DNA of 64,000 nt, from assembly GCF_004123195.1 (NCBI RefSeq), contig NZ_SDLI01000008.1, forward strand, positions 1 to 64,000, written 5' to 3'. The notes beneath the pieces were generated by a model. That model ran no database searches and was not told the DNA's origin. It saw nothing but the letters and a program-made list of their open reading frames with translations. This document shows, piece by piece, positions 40,056-48,426 of this stretch. Numbering within the stretch: position 1 is the stretch's first letter; every line of letters starts with the position of its first letter. The position numbers were made by a program, and so were the translations under genes. The DNA comes from Ammoniphilus sp. CFH 90114. GTDB taxonomy: Bacteria > Bacillota > Bacilli > Aneurinibacillales > RAOX-1.

Positions 40056-41978
40056 ATGATTTTATTACAAGCAGTTGACATTTCCAAATCGTTTGCTGCA
40101 GAACCCATACTCAGCGGAATAAACCTGCAGATTCAAACCGGCGAGAGAATTGGACTTGTCGGAGTTAATGGAGCAGGAAAATCTACACTTCTAAAGATTA
40201 TTACTGGGCAATTCCTTCCAGATACCGGAGATATTCGTAAAGGTAAAGATGTTCAACTAGGATACCTCGCTCAAGACAGTGGACTAGAATCCGTCAAAAC
40301 CATATGGGACGAGATGATTTCTGTCTTCTCTTCTTTGCGTAATATGGAAAACGACCTTCGTGCTCTCGAAAGCAAGATGGGCGATCCGATGCCAGAGAAA
40401 GATTATGAACAACTCTTAAGCCAATACTCTTCTCTCTCCGAGCGCTTTAAGGAGCTTGGCGGCTACCAATATGAGGCGAATATCCGAAGCATTCTTCATG
40501 GTTTAAGATTCTACGAAGAAGACTACCAGACCTTGATCTCCTCTCTCAGCGGTGGTCAGAAGACTCGGTTAGCCTTGTGCAAATTGCTTTTAACAACTCC
40601 AGACATTCTCGTATTGGACGAGCCGACCAACTACTTAGATATCGAAACTTTAACTTGGTTGGAAAGGTATCTGCACAACTACACGGGTGCCGTTCTCGTA
40701 GTATCCCATGACCGCTACTTCCTAGATGCCCTGGTTACGGTGATCTATGAGATTGAGCGGACGGAATGTAGAAGATTTGTTGGGAATTACTCCAAGTATC
40801 TTGATCTAAAAGCAGAAGATATCGAGCGGCAATTAGCGATGTTTGAGAAGCAACAATCCGAGATTAATCGCCTTGAAGACTTCATTGCCCGCAACATTGC
40901 CCGAGCCTCAACAACCAAGAGAGCCCAAAGCAGGAGAAAAATGCTCGATAAGATTGATAGAGTGAACCGTCCGATCACGGCGGACAAGCGAGTCTCCTTT
41001 TCCTTTGATATCGACCGGGTAAGTGGAAACGAAGTGTTAAAAATCAAAGATTTATCTGTAGGCTATAAGGACAAAAAGCTCAGCTCTGGGCTCACCTTCC
41101 AGTTAGACCGGGGAGAGCGTATCGCTTTACTCGGCCCGAATGGGATAGGAAAATCTACTCTTTTAAAGACCGTAGTCGGTGAATTGCAGCCTTTAGCTGG
41201 TTCTATCTCTCTTGGCTCTAATGTATCTATAGGATACTATGACCAGGAGCAAAAAGAACTGAATCTTGACAAAACCGTTCTACATGAGCTCTGGGATGAT
41301 TACCCTCAGATGCTTGAGAAGGATATTCGTACGGTGCTAGGCAACTTTTTATTCAGTGGCGATGATGTGCTGAAGAAAATATCTTCCTTAAGCGGCGGAG
41401 AAAAAGCAAGAGTCAGCCTAGCTAAGCTCATGCTTCAGAACTCTAACTTTCTCATTCTCGATGAGCCAACCAACCACTTAGACATTTACAGTAAAGAAGT
41501 GCTAGAGAATGCCTTAGAGGACTACCCTGGTACTATTTTATTCGTGTCTCATGACCGTTATTTCTTAAATAAAATGGCGAGTCGAGTGATTGAGCTTGCG
41601 CCCCACGGAGCCGTGAGCTACTTAGGGAATTACGAATATTATCTTGAGAAGAAAACGGAAATGGAAGAGCTCGGGAAGGCAGCTCAGCCTACTGCTGCTG
41701 ACACCACAGAAGATAAAGGTCGGAGAAACTCCGACAAAGAATCCTTCTTCCAAGATAAGGAACAACAAAAGAAAGAACGGCAACGCCAGCGCAAGATCGA
41801 GGAAATCGAGAAGAAAATTGAAGCGCTTGAAGTAGAGATTGCTCACTTTCAAGACCTTCTCTGTCAACCCGAAACCTTCGCCGATCCGGTGAAAGCTCAC
41901 CAGATCAACCAAGAGCTTGAAGCGAAAAACCAGAGCTTAGAATCCTTGATGGAAGAGTGGGAGTCGTTACAGGAATAG
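40056..41978 (+). CDS. ABC-F family ATPase (YdiF-like)
   Basis: A soluble protein of 640 residues with two ABC domains and no membrane segment, so a ribosome-associated ABC-F factor rather than a transporter. Domain 1: GVNGAGKSTLL, SSLSGGQKTRLALC, LVLDEPTNYLD. Domain 2: GPNGIGKSTLL, SSLSGGEKARVSLAK, LILDEPTNHLD. A linker with RNIARASTTKRAQSRRK joins them and a charged coiled coil (KKERQRQRKIEEIEKKIEAL) forms the C-terminus. The ATG at 40056 has GAGGTGA 5 nt upstream. The B. subtilis ydiF gene sits in the same neighbourhood. A housekeeping translation role is more likely than antibiotic resistance. Confidence 0.93.
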   Translation: MILLQAVDISKSFAAEPILSGINLQIQTGERIGLVGVNGAGKSTLLKIITGQFLPDTGDIRKGKDVQLGYLAQDSGLESVKTIWDEMISVFSSLRNMENDLRALESKMGDPMPEKDYEQLLSQYSSLSERFKELGGYQYEANIRSILHGLRFYEEDYQTLISSLSGGQKTRLALCKLLLTTPDILVLDEPTNYLDIETLTWLERYLHNYTGAVLVVSHDRYFLDALVTVIYEIERTECRRFVGNYSKYLDLKAEDIERQLAMFEKQQSEINRLEDFIARNIARASTTKRAQSRRKMLDKIDRVNRPITADKRVSFSFDIDRVSGNEVLKIKDLSVGYKDKKLSSGLTFQLDRGERIALLGPNGIGKSTLLKTVVGELQPLAGSISLGSNVSIGYYDQEQKELNLDKTVLHELWDDYPQMLEKDIRTVLGNFLFSGDDVLKKISSLSGGEKARVSLAKLMLQNSNFLILDEPTNHLDIYSKEVLENALEDYPGTILFVSHDRYFLNKMASRVIELAPHGAVSYLGNYEYYLEKKTEMEELGKAAQPTAADTTEDKGRRNSDKESFFQDKEQQKKERQRQRKIEEIEKKIEALEVEIAHFQDLLCQPETFADPVKAHQINQELEAKNQSLESLMEEWESLQE

Positions 41979-42020
41979 GGATGATGGTTCGGCAGAGGAT
42001 CCGGATGGTGATACCCACAG

Positions 42021-42217
42021 GCAATTAAGTGGAGGTTTTTCCGCTATTTCGTTGATCGGTTCAAAAATGGCTAGAATAAGCGGAATATTTTCCGTTAGTC
42101 GCCACCAAACCCCACTTTTGACTGTGTTTGAGGCGAATAGGCGGAATTCGTTCCGCTATTTCCCCCTCAAATTCCATCAAACTAAAAATAACCGGAAATT
42201 CTCCGGTTATTTTTCTT
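42021..42217. repeat. four-palindrome element, first tandem copy
   Basis: A non-coding element of about 200 bp with four short palindromes built on CGGAA / TTCCG: near 42028-42046, 42077-42097, 42136-42160 and 42188-42210. The last, ATAACCGGAAATTCTCCGGTTAT, is flanked by A and T tracts and works as a bidirectional terminator. The whole block is repeated 240 bp later with few changes (including the run TTTTCCGTTAGTCGCCACCA). It lies between the convergent ABC-F and phosphatase-like genes, a 514-bp stretch without any gene. Confidence 0.85.
42188..42217. terminator. bidirectional terminator in the first repeat copy
   Basis: ATAACCGGA / TCCGGTTAT stem with an AAAAATA tract on one side and TTTTTC on the other; it can end transcripts from either direction. 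An equivalent lies in the second copy. Confidence 0.75.
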
Positions 42218-42260
42218 TCGGCTTCGGCTAGTGGCGGGAGGCAGGCCGGCACAGGGTCGT

Positions 42261-42457
42261 GCAAATAAGCGGAGGTTCTTCCGCTATTTGACCGATCGGT
42301 TCAAAAATGGCCATAATAAGCGGAATATTTTCCGTTAGTCGCCACCAAACCCTACCTTTGATTGGTTTTGAGGCGAATAAGCGGAATTGGTTCCGCTATT
42401 TCCCCCTCAAAGCCCTTCAAACTAAAAATAACCGGAATTACTCCGGTTATTTTTTCT
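42261..42457. repeat. four-palindrome element, second tandem copy
   Basis: Second copy of the element, offset by exactly 240 bp from the first. All four palindromes are kept, and several differences restore pairing (for example AAGCGGAGG / CTTCCGCTAT in palindrome 1, where copy one has AAGTGGAGG), which suggests the hairpins are maintained by selection or gene conversion. The spacer between copies (42218-42260) is GC-rich and unrelated. Confidence 0.85.
42428..42457. terminator. bidirectional terminator in the second repeat copy
   Basis: ATAACCGGA / TCCGGTTAT stem followed by TTTTTTC on the plus strand and TATTTTTAG on the minus. It sits 36 bp from the end of the phosphatase-like gene. Confidence 0.8.
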
Positions 42458-42492
42458 GCCTAAAGTAGCCTACTACCACCCCACCCTGCGAT

Positions 42493-44682
42493 CTACGCCT
42501 CCTCCATCTTTTCCTTCAATCCCAGGAATAGTAAAGGCACCACCATATAGATGATGGTTGTTGCCGCTGCCACAATACCAGAATCGTTTACGGCCAAAGC
42601 GGTAAAAGCTCCAACGATGATCCCGAAGAATCCTCTTACAGCATAGGGGTACTTCTCTGATAGACGTCTGATCATTCCTGCTGGTCTATAACATAGCAAC
42701 CCTAACACCAGCAAAGAAGTAATAAACACCTTACTCCAGGACGATACTCCAATCAGCTTCCAGTTCATGGATAATTTACGCTCGATAATCTGCCCAATCT
42801 CTGCCCAGTTCCCCTGCGCTAGCTTTTCCATGGCTCTCCCGATATGAGACTGAACTTGATCCGCCGCCATCATGTTAATGAGAAACAGACTTGATAGCGC
42901 AACAACGAGCGATAACATCCCCCAGAAGATATACCTTCCATTCAACCGGATATCAAACAATCGAATAAACGAGGTGCTATAAGCCGCAACAGCCGTTAGG
43001 GCTCCTCCTGCATTCGTTCCCCATCCCGGCAAGGAGAAGAAAATGAGATAGAGTCCGAATACTCCCATGGCGACTCCTTTAACGATAGCCATGTGTTTTT
43101 TAGTAATTTCCAGAAGCATCGCCAAACTAAGAATAGAACTGCCGATTACGACTCCCATATATTCATTGCCGATTCCATAGTACCTTGCCCCTATAATCGG
43201 ATCATAGCCGAGATAGGAACGCTTCATCAAGGAAGATTGCCACCCTATTCCGTCAAGTAAGATGGGAATCCAGTTTAACAAACTAATCACTAAAAACAAC
43301 CATGGAAAAGGTAAACGAATCACTGCCGCAGATAAAGCAGTTCCCAGAACCAGCAAGAAGATAATCGTCAAGTTAGCTTGTTGGATCATAGGAAACGACG
43401 GGAGAATAAGAAACAGAAACGGTGACAAAGTAATCACAAGCAACAGAAAACGAAGGATCCCATTTATAGTACGATACAAGGGGTGAGACGGTTTAGCCAA
43501 GAACCAAAAGGCTGCAGCGACCAGTAAAACGGCAACTTGAAAGGTGACATACCCATACAATACCTTCGAACGTGTGGAATAGATATGTTTAATCTCCTCC
43601 CAATCCTTCCAAAACGACTGATTTCCTTGGACAACTGAGATCGTCCTCCCGGTTATCTCTCCTGGAATAGGGATTCCCAACCACTGTAAAATCGTCGGTG
43701 CAACATCCACATTCGCTACTACTCCTGCTTGTCGTGTTGTTGCGGTATAGAGAATGCCTTCCCCTCGATGAGGACCGATGTGAACAAAAGGAGACATCAT
43801 GGACTTTATGGCTTGTGCATCCGAATGGACCATTGGAGAAAGAACGAGAATCATATCGTCCTCTGTTCTCCTCTCTACCAGACTTCCTATAAAAGCATTC
43901 ATTTCTGCTAGGATTTGATCTTTCATCTTAGCGAAGTGGTCGCCATTCATGGCATTCTTCATGGAATACAGACGATAGAGATCCCCAAGTTCTATCACAA
44001 GGAGCGATGCCTCATCATGAGTCTCCAGCTGCTCTAGAATATAACTATAATCCGTAGTCATGCCATAAACTTTCTGTGGATCCATTCGGTTCACACGATC
44101 CGAGATATCCCCTGCGTCCACAGCACCTCTGCTATTCATCACAAGAGCTGGGGCAAATCTCGCGACATCTTCTCCTTTATCCGAGTTCCCTATCACATAG
44201 GTATGTAGGCCTTGCTGCTGAAGTTGGTCACCCAACAGCCCAGGACGAATCGTGTACGGTTGATTTCTGTTGTTATCCACAAGCTGGTGAAAACTCGGAA
44301 GATAAATCGACCTATCATTTCCTTCGACACCCACAAGCTGTTGATAAAGATGTTTAGCGAAAGTTTGACCCACCAACTCGTTCCCCATATACGCTTCCGC
44401 TGCCTTAGCTTGCCCTACCGCACGTGTTCCACTGCTCATTGTGATCAGATTGTTCCAATCACTGATTTCAGCTGCCGTTCTCAGATTCATCGCCCCAACA
44501 ACACCCTCATGCAACCATTGCCCTTTTTCCATCGACTCCATTTGTTTGACGTCTTCTAGGGAAAAATGATTAATCAGGACGACAAAAACTCGATTTGTCG
44601 GCTGCTGTTGAGAAGCCATGACGGAGCCTGACAAGAACAAACAGAAAAAAACCAAAATTGTGGATAAAATATTCCGAATCAT
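42493..44682 (-). CDS. membrane protein with alkaline-phosphatase-like extracellular domain
   Basis: A protein of about 729 residues of unrecognised specific function. An N-terminal signal/anchor (ILVFFCLFLSGSVMA) is followed by an extracellular part of about 360 residues that looks like an alkaline phosphatase/sulfatase superfamily fold, with VVLINHFSLEDV at the start and HIGPHRGEGILYTATTRQ and VDVAPTILQWLGIPIP near the end, the last typical of sulfatase-like domains. The usual metal-binding motifs are degenerate, so activity is doubtful. The C-terminal half has about ten membrane segments. The start is an ATG at 44682 (a GTG is one codon earlier), with AGAGGG upstream. One DnaA box lies inside its first codons. 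Confidence 0.75.
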   Translation of the reverse strand: MIRNILSTILVFFCLFLSGSVMASQQQPTNRVFVVLINHFSLEDVKQMESMEKGQWLHEGVVGAMNLRTAAEISDWNNLITMSSGTRAVGQAKAAEAYMGNELVGQTFAKHLYQQLVGVEGNDRSIYLPSFHQLVDNNRNQPYTIRPGLLGDQLQQQGLHTYVIGNSDKGEDVARFAPALVMNSRGAVDAGDISDRVNRMDPQKVYGMTTDYSYILEQLETHDEASLLVIELGDLYRLYSMKNAMNGDHFAKMKDQILAEMNAFIGSLVERRTEDDMILVLSPMVHSDAQAIKSMMSPFVHIGPHRGEGILYTATTRQAGVVANVDVAPTILQWLGIPIPGEITGRTISVVQGNQSFWKDWEEIKHIYSTRSKVLYGYVTFQVAVLLVAAAFWFLAKPSHPLYRTINGILRFLLLVITLSPFLFLILPSFPMIQQANLTIIFLLVLGTALSAAVIRLPFPWLFLVISLLNWIPILLDGIGWQSSLMKRSYLGYDPIIGARYYGIGNEYMGVVIGSSILSLAMLLEITKKHMAIVKGVAMGVFGLYLIFFSLPGWGTNAGGALTAVAAYSTSFIRLFDIRLNGRYIFWGMLSLVVALSSLFLINMMAADQVQSHIGRAMEKLAQGNWAEIGQIIERKLSMNWKLIGVSSWSKVFITSLLVLGLLCYRPAGMIRRLSEKYPYAVRGFFGIIVGAFTALAVNDSGIVAAATTIIYMVVPLLFLGLKEKMEEA

Positions 44683-44890
44683 CACAAATTACCCTCTTTT
44701 CCACAATACCCACATAGTTATACACAGCCTTCGTAGCTGTAATCGCGCGTTTCTACTTGATTATCCACATTTTCGACAAAATACGTTCTTATTTTTATTA
44801 ACGTGCTAAATTAGTTACAAACCCAGCAATATCACTTACTCACAGACTTACTCACATTATCCACAGATTTTTATAAATAACTTGTCCACG
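44659..44890. promoter_or_regulatory. cluster of DnaA boxes upstream of the phosphatase-like gene
   Basis: Three exact TTATCCACA boxes occur within 207 bp: 44659-44667 (minus strand, inside the gene start), 44761-44769 and 44857-44865 (plus). TTTTCCACA at 44697-44705 and TTATACACA at 44718-44726 have one mismatch. TTACTCACA at 44836-44844 and 44848-44856, and TTGTCCACG at 44882-44890, have two. The 44848 and 44857 boxes abut. An AT-rich segment lies at 44785-44820. Chance would give about half an exact box per 64 kb over both strands. Confidence 0.8.
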
Positions 44891-44919
44891 GGAACGTGCG
44901 TGCGGAAGAAACGATAGTT

Positions 44920-44954
44920 AAAAAGAAAAAAGACAACTATTTACATAGTTGCCC
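44920..44954 (-). terminator. terminator of the tsaE-tsaB-rimI-tsaD operon
   Basis: CAACTAT pairs with ATAGTTG across a 4-nt loop and is followed on the minus strand by TCTTTTTTCTTTTT. Confidence 0.85.
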
Positions 44955-44956
44955 TT

Positions 44957-46027
44957 TTAACTCAAAGGTAAACCAGGAATCGCATTCAAATCCAATTCCG
45001 CAAAGTCTCCCCTTAGATATTGAATATAACCAGCAGCAGCGATCATGGCCGCATTATCCGTACAGAGAGACAACGGAGGAATGACCAAATCAATTCCTTC
45101 CTTTTCACTTCGGTTTGTGAGCTCTGTACGTAGCCCTCTATTCGCGGCTACTCCGCCGGCTAACAGGACCTGCTTAACTCCGTATTGTTCCACAGCACGG
45201 AAAGTTTTCTCTACCAACACTTCAATGACGGAAGCCTGAAAACTCGCAGCTACATCGGCTGGGGATAACTCTTCACCCCGCTGAGCCGCATTATGCAACG
45301 TATTCAACACAGCTGACTTCAAACCGCTGAAGCTAAAATCATAAGAACCCGGTTCTAACCAAGATCTAGGGAAAGGAATAGAAGCTTTCCCCTCATGAGC
45401 TAACCGATCAATATGAGGACCTCCTGGATAAGGCAAGGATAAGGAACGAGCGACTTTATCATAAGCTTCCCCTGCTGCATCATCCCTCGTCTGTCCCAGT
45501 ATCTCATAGGAACCATGCTCTTTCATATACACTAATTCCGTATGTCCACCCGATACGACGAGAGAAATAAGCGGGAATTCCATCTCTTTGACTAAACGAT
45601 TCGCATAGATATGTCCAGCAATATGATGGACACCGATTAACGGAATTCCCTTCGCATAAGCTATGGACTTAGCCGCTGAAACGCCAACAAGTAGGGCTCC
45701 TACCAGCCCCGGACCATACGTGACAGCGATCGCAGATACATCATCAAGTGTGATCTCTGCCTTATCCAGAGCTTCTTGGAGAATGACCGTGATGCCCTCC
45801 ACATGCTGACGAGAGGCTACCTCGGGAACAACCCCGCCAAAACGCTTATGAATCTCCACTTGCGAAGAGATGACATTCGAACAGATCTCTACACCGTCCC
45901 GAATCACAGCTGCTGATGTTTCGTCGCAGCTCGTTTCAATGCCTAAGATATAACATGGCTTGCCCGAAATTTGCTGCTGTTCATATTTTTCAAGAACTCT
46001 TTGTTTCCACTGATTTGTCTTCAACAT
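44957..46027 (-). CDS. tsaD: tRNA N6-threonylcarbamoyladenosine transferase TsaD
   Basis: Catalytic subunit that transfers the threonylcarbamoyl group to A37 of ANN-decoding tRNAs, together with TsaB and TsaE. The 356-residue product has the Kae1/Qri7 signature [16 protein letters not shown] at the start and the metal-ligand HHIAGH about 110 residues later, then [12 protein letters not shown] and [14 protein letters not shown]. The ATG at 46027 is preferred to an in-frame TTG two codons earlier. The gene overlaps rimI by 38 bp. Confidence 0.96.
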   Translation of the reverse strand: MLKTNQWKQRVLEKYEQQQISGKPCYILGIETSCDETSAAVIRDGVEICSNVISSQVEIHKRFGGVVPEVASRQHVEGITVILQEALDKAEITLDDVSAIAVTYGPGLVGALLVGVSAAKSIAYAKGIPLIGVHHIAGHIYANRLVKEMEFPLISLVVSGGHTELVYMKEHGSYEILGQTRDDAAGEAYDKVARSLSLPYPGGPHIDRLAHEGKASIPFPRSWLEPGSYDFSFSGLKSAVLNTLHNAAQRGEELSPADVAASFQASVIEVLVEKTFRAVEQYGVKQVLLAGGVAANRGLRTELTNRSEKEGIDLVIPPLSLCTDNAAMIAAAGYIQYLRGDFAELDLNAIPGLPLS

Positions 46028-46475
46028 GATCAAAGTTCACCCACATAATTAGGGCATCCTCACCATTATCGGAATAGTATCTAGGACGAACCCCTGTTTT
46101 ATCGAATCCTAATTTCTTGTACAAGCCTTGCGCGACGGTATTTGATACTCTTACTTCCAATGTCATGGCATTGGCCCCTTGACAGATCGCATGAAGCTTC
46201 ATGGCGACCATCAGCTTTTCGCCCCACTTCTTCCCTCGATACTCAGATGCAATGGCGATGTTGGTGACATGGGCTTCATCTCCTATGATCCACATGCCCC
46301 CGTATCCTGCTACTTGTCCTTCTACCTCGAGAACTAAATAATAAGAAAATTGATTGTTAGACAGTTCATTTTCAAACGATTGCCTCGACCAAGGAATCGT
46401 AAACGTCGTCTTCTCAATCTCCTCAACCTTGTCGATATCATGGAGCGTCATTCTACGGACGAGATAATTTTCCAT
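45990..46475 (-). CDS. rimI: ribosomal protein S18 alanine N-acetyltransferase
   Basis: GNAT-fold acetyltransferase, 161 residues, predicted to acetylate the N-terminus of ribosomal protein S18. The acetyl-CoA loop is [19 protein letters not shown] (R-x-x-K-x-x-G variant of RGxGxG), followed by [21 protein letters not shown] and [20 protein letters not shown], the last being typical of RimI. It is embedded between tsaB and tsaD, as in many Firmicutes. Confidence 0.92.
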   Translation of the reverse strand: MENYLVRRMTLHDIDKVEEIEKTTFTIPWSRQSFENELSNNQFSYYLVLEVEGQVAGYGGMWIIGDEAHVTNIAIASEYRGKKWGEKLMVAMKLHAICQGANAMTLEVRVSNTVAQGLYKKLGFDKTGVRPRYYSDNGEDALIMWVNFDHVEDKSVETKSS

Positions 46476-46491
46476 GGCTAGCGAATCTCAC

Positions 46492-47184
46492 CTACTTCCC
46501 TTGTGAAGCTAACCATTTCGACTCGGCTTCAGCGAGCTGAAGATACTGCGGGGTAAAAGTATCTACTTCCACATGTCGTCCCGCCTTTATTTCTTCCATG
46601 CCTATTCTTGCAATATAGGAGGCTCGCGGAACATTCCATTCCGCCGGTCCGAACACGGCTAGTGTCCCCATCTTATCCACAATCATCTGACGGTGCAGAG
46701 CCACATCATCTCCAAGAAATAAGACAGGTGTGCCCTCACTTGCCAACTGCTCTGACCATGGCTCGACCAGAAGAATTTGATCTTTCATCACGCGTTCACC
46801 GTTCTCAAATAAGCTCGCATAAGCTTGGCCTCTCCTTGCATCAAACATTGGACACACTCGCCCTGGAAAATAAGGAGCATTCCCAGCTACCGCTTCTAAA
46901 CTAGAGATCCCCACAAGCGGAATACCGAGTGACCAGGCCATGGACTTCGCTGTCGTGACTCCCATTCGCGTACCTGTATAAGAACCTGGACCATGGGCAA
47001 TCGCAATCCCCGTGAGATCTGTCGGGTCTACATCCAATTCTTCCATTAGCAAGGAAATGGCTGGCATAAGTCGAATGGAATGATTCTTCTTTAGGTTGGT
47101 CGTATATTCCCCTAACAACTTATCCTCTTCCATGACAGCTACACTTAAAACTAAATTTGAGGTGTCTATTCCGAGTATCTTCAT
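46492..47184 (-). CDS. tsaB: t6A modification protein TsaB
   Basis: Non-catalytic paralogue of TsaD required for t6A formation; 230 residues. It starts MKILGIDTSNLVLSVAVM and carries GIAIAHGPGSYTGTRMGVTT, the TsaB hallmark. The catalytic metal histidines of TsaD are absent, as expected. It overlaps tsaE by 4 bp and lies 17 bp before rimI. Confidence 0.95.
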   Translation of the reverse strand: MKILGIDTSNLVLSVAVMEEDKLLGEYTTNLKKNHSIRLMPAISLLMEELDVDPTDLTGIAIAHGPGSYTGTRMGVTTAKSMAWSLGIPLVGISSLEAVAGNAPYFPGRVCPMFDARRGQAYASLFENGERVMKDQILLVEPWSEQLASEGTPVLFLGDDVALHRQMIVDKMGTLAVFGPAEWNVPRASYIARIGMEEIKAGRHVEVDTFTPQYLQLAEAESKWLASQGK

Positions 47185-47648
47185 TTCTTCAACTCCTCAC
47201 AGATCTTGCGAAAATGCGCGCCCTTCGGAATGAGTTGAATCTCTCTTGAATCTCCCTCTAATCGTTTAATATAAATAGAAAGCAATTCAGAAGGCAAAGA
47301 AGAGTCGATCCGGCTAGCCCACTCTACTACCGTTACACCCTCTCCATAAAAGTACTCATCAAAGCCCATTTCTTCAAACTCATCATCCATTCGATAGACA
47401 TCCATATGATAAAGGGGCATTCGTCCCTGGTATTCTTTTATGATGGTAAAGGTAGGACTATTGACCACGCCCTTCACGCCTAAAGCTTGAGCTAATCCTT
47501 GGGTAAATGTCGTTTTCCCTGCACCTAGATCACCCTCTAAGGTAATGACATCTCCCGGTACGAGCCACTCAGCTAACCGCTCCGCCCATACTTGCGTCTG
47601 TTGCGCTGAATGGGACGTAAACACATATTCGTCATTTGAAGGATTCAA
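47181..47648 (-). CDS. tsaE: t6A modification ATPase TsaE
   Basis: ATPase that regulates the TsaBD complex. It has Walker A LEGDLGAGKTTFTQ and later FEEMGFDEYFYGEGVTVVEW, diagnostic for TsaE. The frame opens at a GTG (47657), but AGGAG is only adjacent to it; a TTG three codons later (47648) is 8 nt from the AGGAG and is the better start. First gene of tsaE-tsaB-rimI-tsaD. Confidence 0.93.
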   Translation of the reverse strand: MNPSNDEYVFTSHSAQQTQVWAERLAEWLVPGDVITLEGDLGAGKTTFTQGLAQALGVKGVVNSPTFTIIKEYQGRMPLYHMDVYRMDDEFEEMGFDEYFYGEGVTVVEWASRIDSSLPSELLSIYIKRLEGDSREIQLIPKGAHFRKICEELKK

Positions 47649-47689
47649 ATTAGACACTCCTAGTATTCATTAGAAATTGTTCCCTGCTT

Positions 47690-47718
47690 ATTATATCTTT
47701 CACCAACCTTGACCGCAA
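47690..47718 (-). promoter_or_regulatory. sigma-A promoter of the tsaE operon
   Basis: TTGCGG and TATAAT with a 17-bp spacer on the minus strand, about 40 bp before the tsaE start. Confidence 0.65.
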
Positions 47719-47807
47719 TAAAACCAACAGGAAACTTGAAATGGTTCACAATATTGAAGTAGACTTAAAAGCAAATAGACAGCAGAAAGAGATGGAGGAA
47801 ATTAGAC

Positions 47808-48149
47808 ATGCGCTTTTGCATCCTACAAGGACAATCTGGACTTGAATTCGTTGCTATACCGAAAGATCATATGTATCAATTTGTGGCCTTGTTTCGCCGT
47901 CTACATAAGGAGATTGATAAACTGACAGCCGGCGAGGTGCCAACTTTACCTTCCGTCATCGCAGAGTGCAGCGACCTTGAGATGGTGTCCTACGATCACG
48001 AAGTGGTAACTGGCCTAGATTATATTAATCGCCTAGAAGCTACTTTTGTAGAAATCCAAGAAGAAAACTATCCTTTGATCTCTTTATTGACTGAGATTCG
48101 TGCTTTTCAAGCTCAATTAGAGTATTTAGCGGAAGAAGAAGAAATTTAG
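47808..48149 (+). CDS. acidic helical hypothetical protein (113 aa)
   Basis: I do not recognise this protein. It is acidic and mostly helical, with no membrane segment: an N-terminal strand-like MRFCILQGQSGLEFVAIPKD, then charged helices (LFRRLHKEIDKLTAG, LEATFVEIQEENYPLI) and an EEEEI tail. The ATG has GGAGG 9 nt upstream. It lies between the divergent tsaE operon and cmpA, in the same direction as cmpA and 86 bp before it, so it may be cotranscribed with that sporulation gene. This is context only. Confidence 0.65.
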   Translation: MRFCILQGQSGLEFVAIPKDHMYQFVALFRRLHKEIDKLTAGEVPTLPSVIAECSDLEMVSYDHEVVTGLDYINRLEATFVEIQEENYPLISLLTEIRAFQAQLEYLAEEEEI

Positions 48150-48235
48150 TTGTTCACCCTCTTCCCTTTTCTGAATATCTTATTGTTAACAGATATTTCC
48201 CCAGACAGCAGAAGGGACAGAGGAGGGACTTAGGG

Positions 48236-48361
48236 ATGCCAGAGTGGCTGCGCAAACAGTTGATGCGTGCCTTTCTCGGTAAAGATCGGAGACAAATCCG
48301 TCTTTTAAACGATTGTTGGTTCGTCTATAAACAAAAAAATACCGACAGGAGCTTTTCTTAA
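48236..48361 (+). CDS. cmpA: cortex morphogenetic protein CmpA
   Basis: A 41-residue protein, MPEWLRKQLMRAFLGKD followed by RRQIRLLNDCWFVYKQK, closely resembling B. subtilis CmpA, which has 37 residues. In B. subtilis CmpA acts in the mother cell as a checkpoint on spore cortex assembly, working with ClpXP to remove defective sporulating cells. The ATG has GAGGAGGGACTTAGGG upstream. It lies next to tex, as in B. subtilis. The C-terminus is four residues longer than the Bacillus protein. A terminator follows. Confidence 0.85.
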   Translation: MPEWLRKQLMRAFLGKDRRQIRLLNDCWFVYKQKNTDRSFS

Positions 48362-48390
48362 AAAGCAGCTCTTTCGTCATTGGGATAAAA

Positions 48391-48426
48391 CGAAGGAAGC
48401 AGTCAATCATGACTGCTTCCTTTTAT
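48391..48426. terminator. bidirectional terminator between cmpA and tex
   Basis: A perfect 10-bp stem, GGAAGCAGTC / GACTGCTTCC, with a 6-nt loop, followed by TTTTATG on plus and TTCGTTTTATC on minus, serving the convergent cmpA and tex genes. Confidence 0.85.

Noticed and set aside
42021-42457. CRISPR array
   Set aside because: The palindromic units are variable and spacers between copies are shared rather than unique; no cas genes are present.
44618-44809. 63-residue plus-strand ORF across the DnaA boxes
   Set aside because: Its frame crosses the start of the phosphatase-like gene, and it has no ribosome site; the repeated boxes explain the open frame.
44659-44890. chromosomal origin of replication
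   Set aside because: No dnaA or dnaN gene, no full DnaA-trio/unwinding layout; a titration cluster is more likely.
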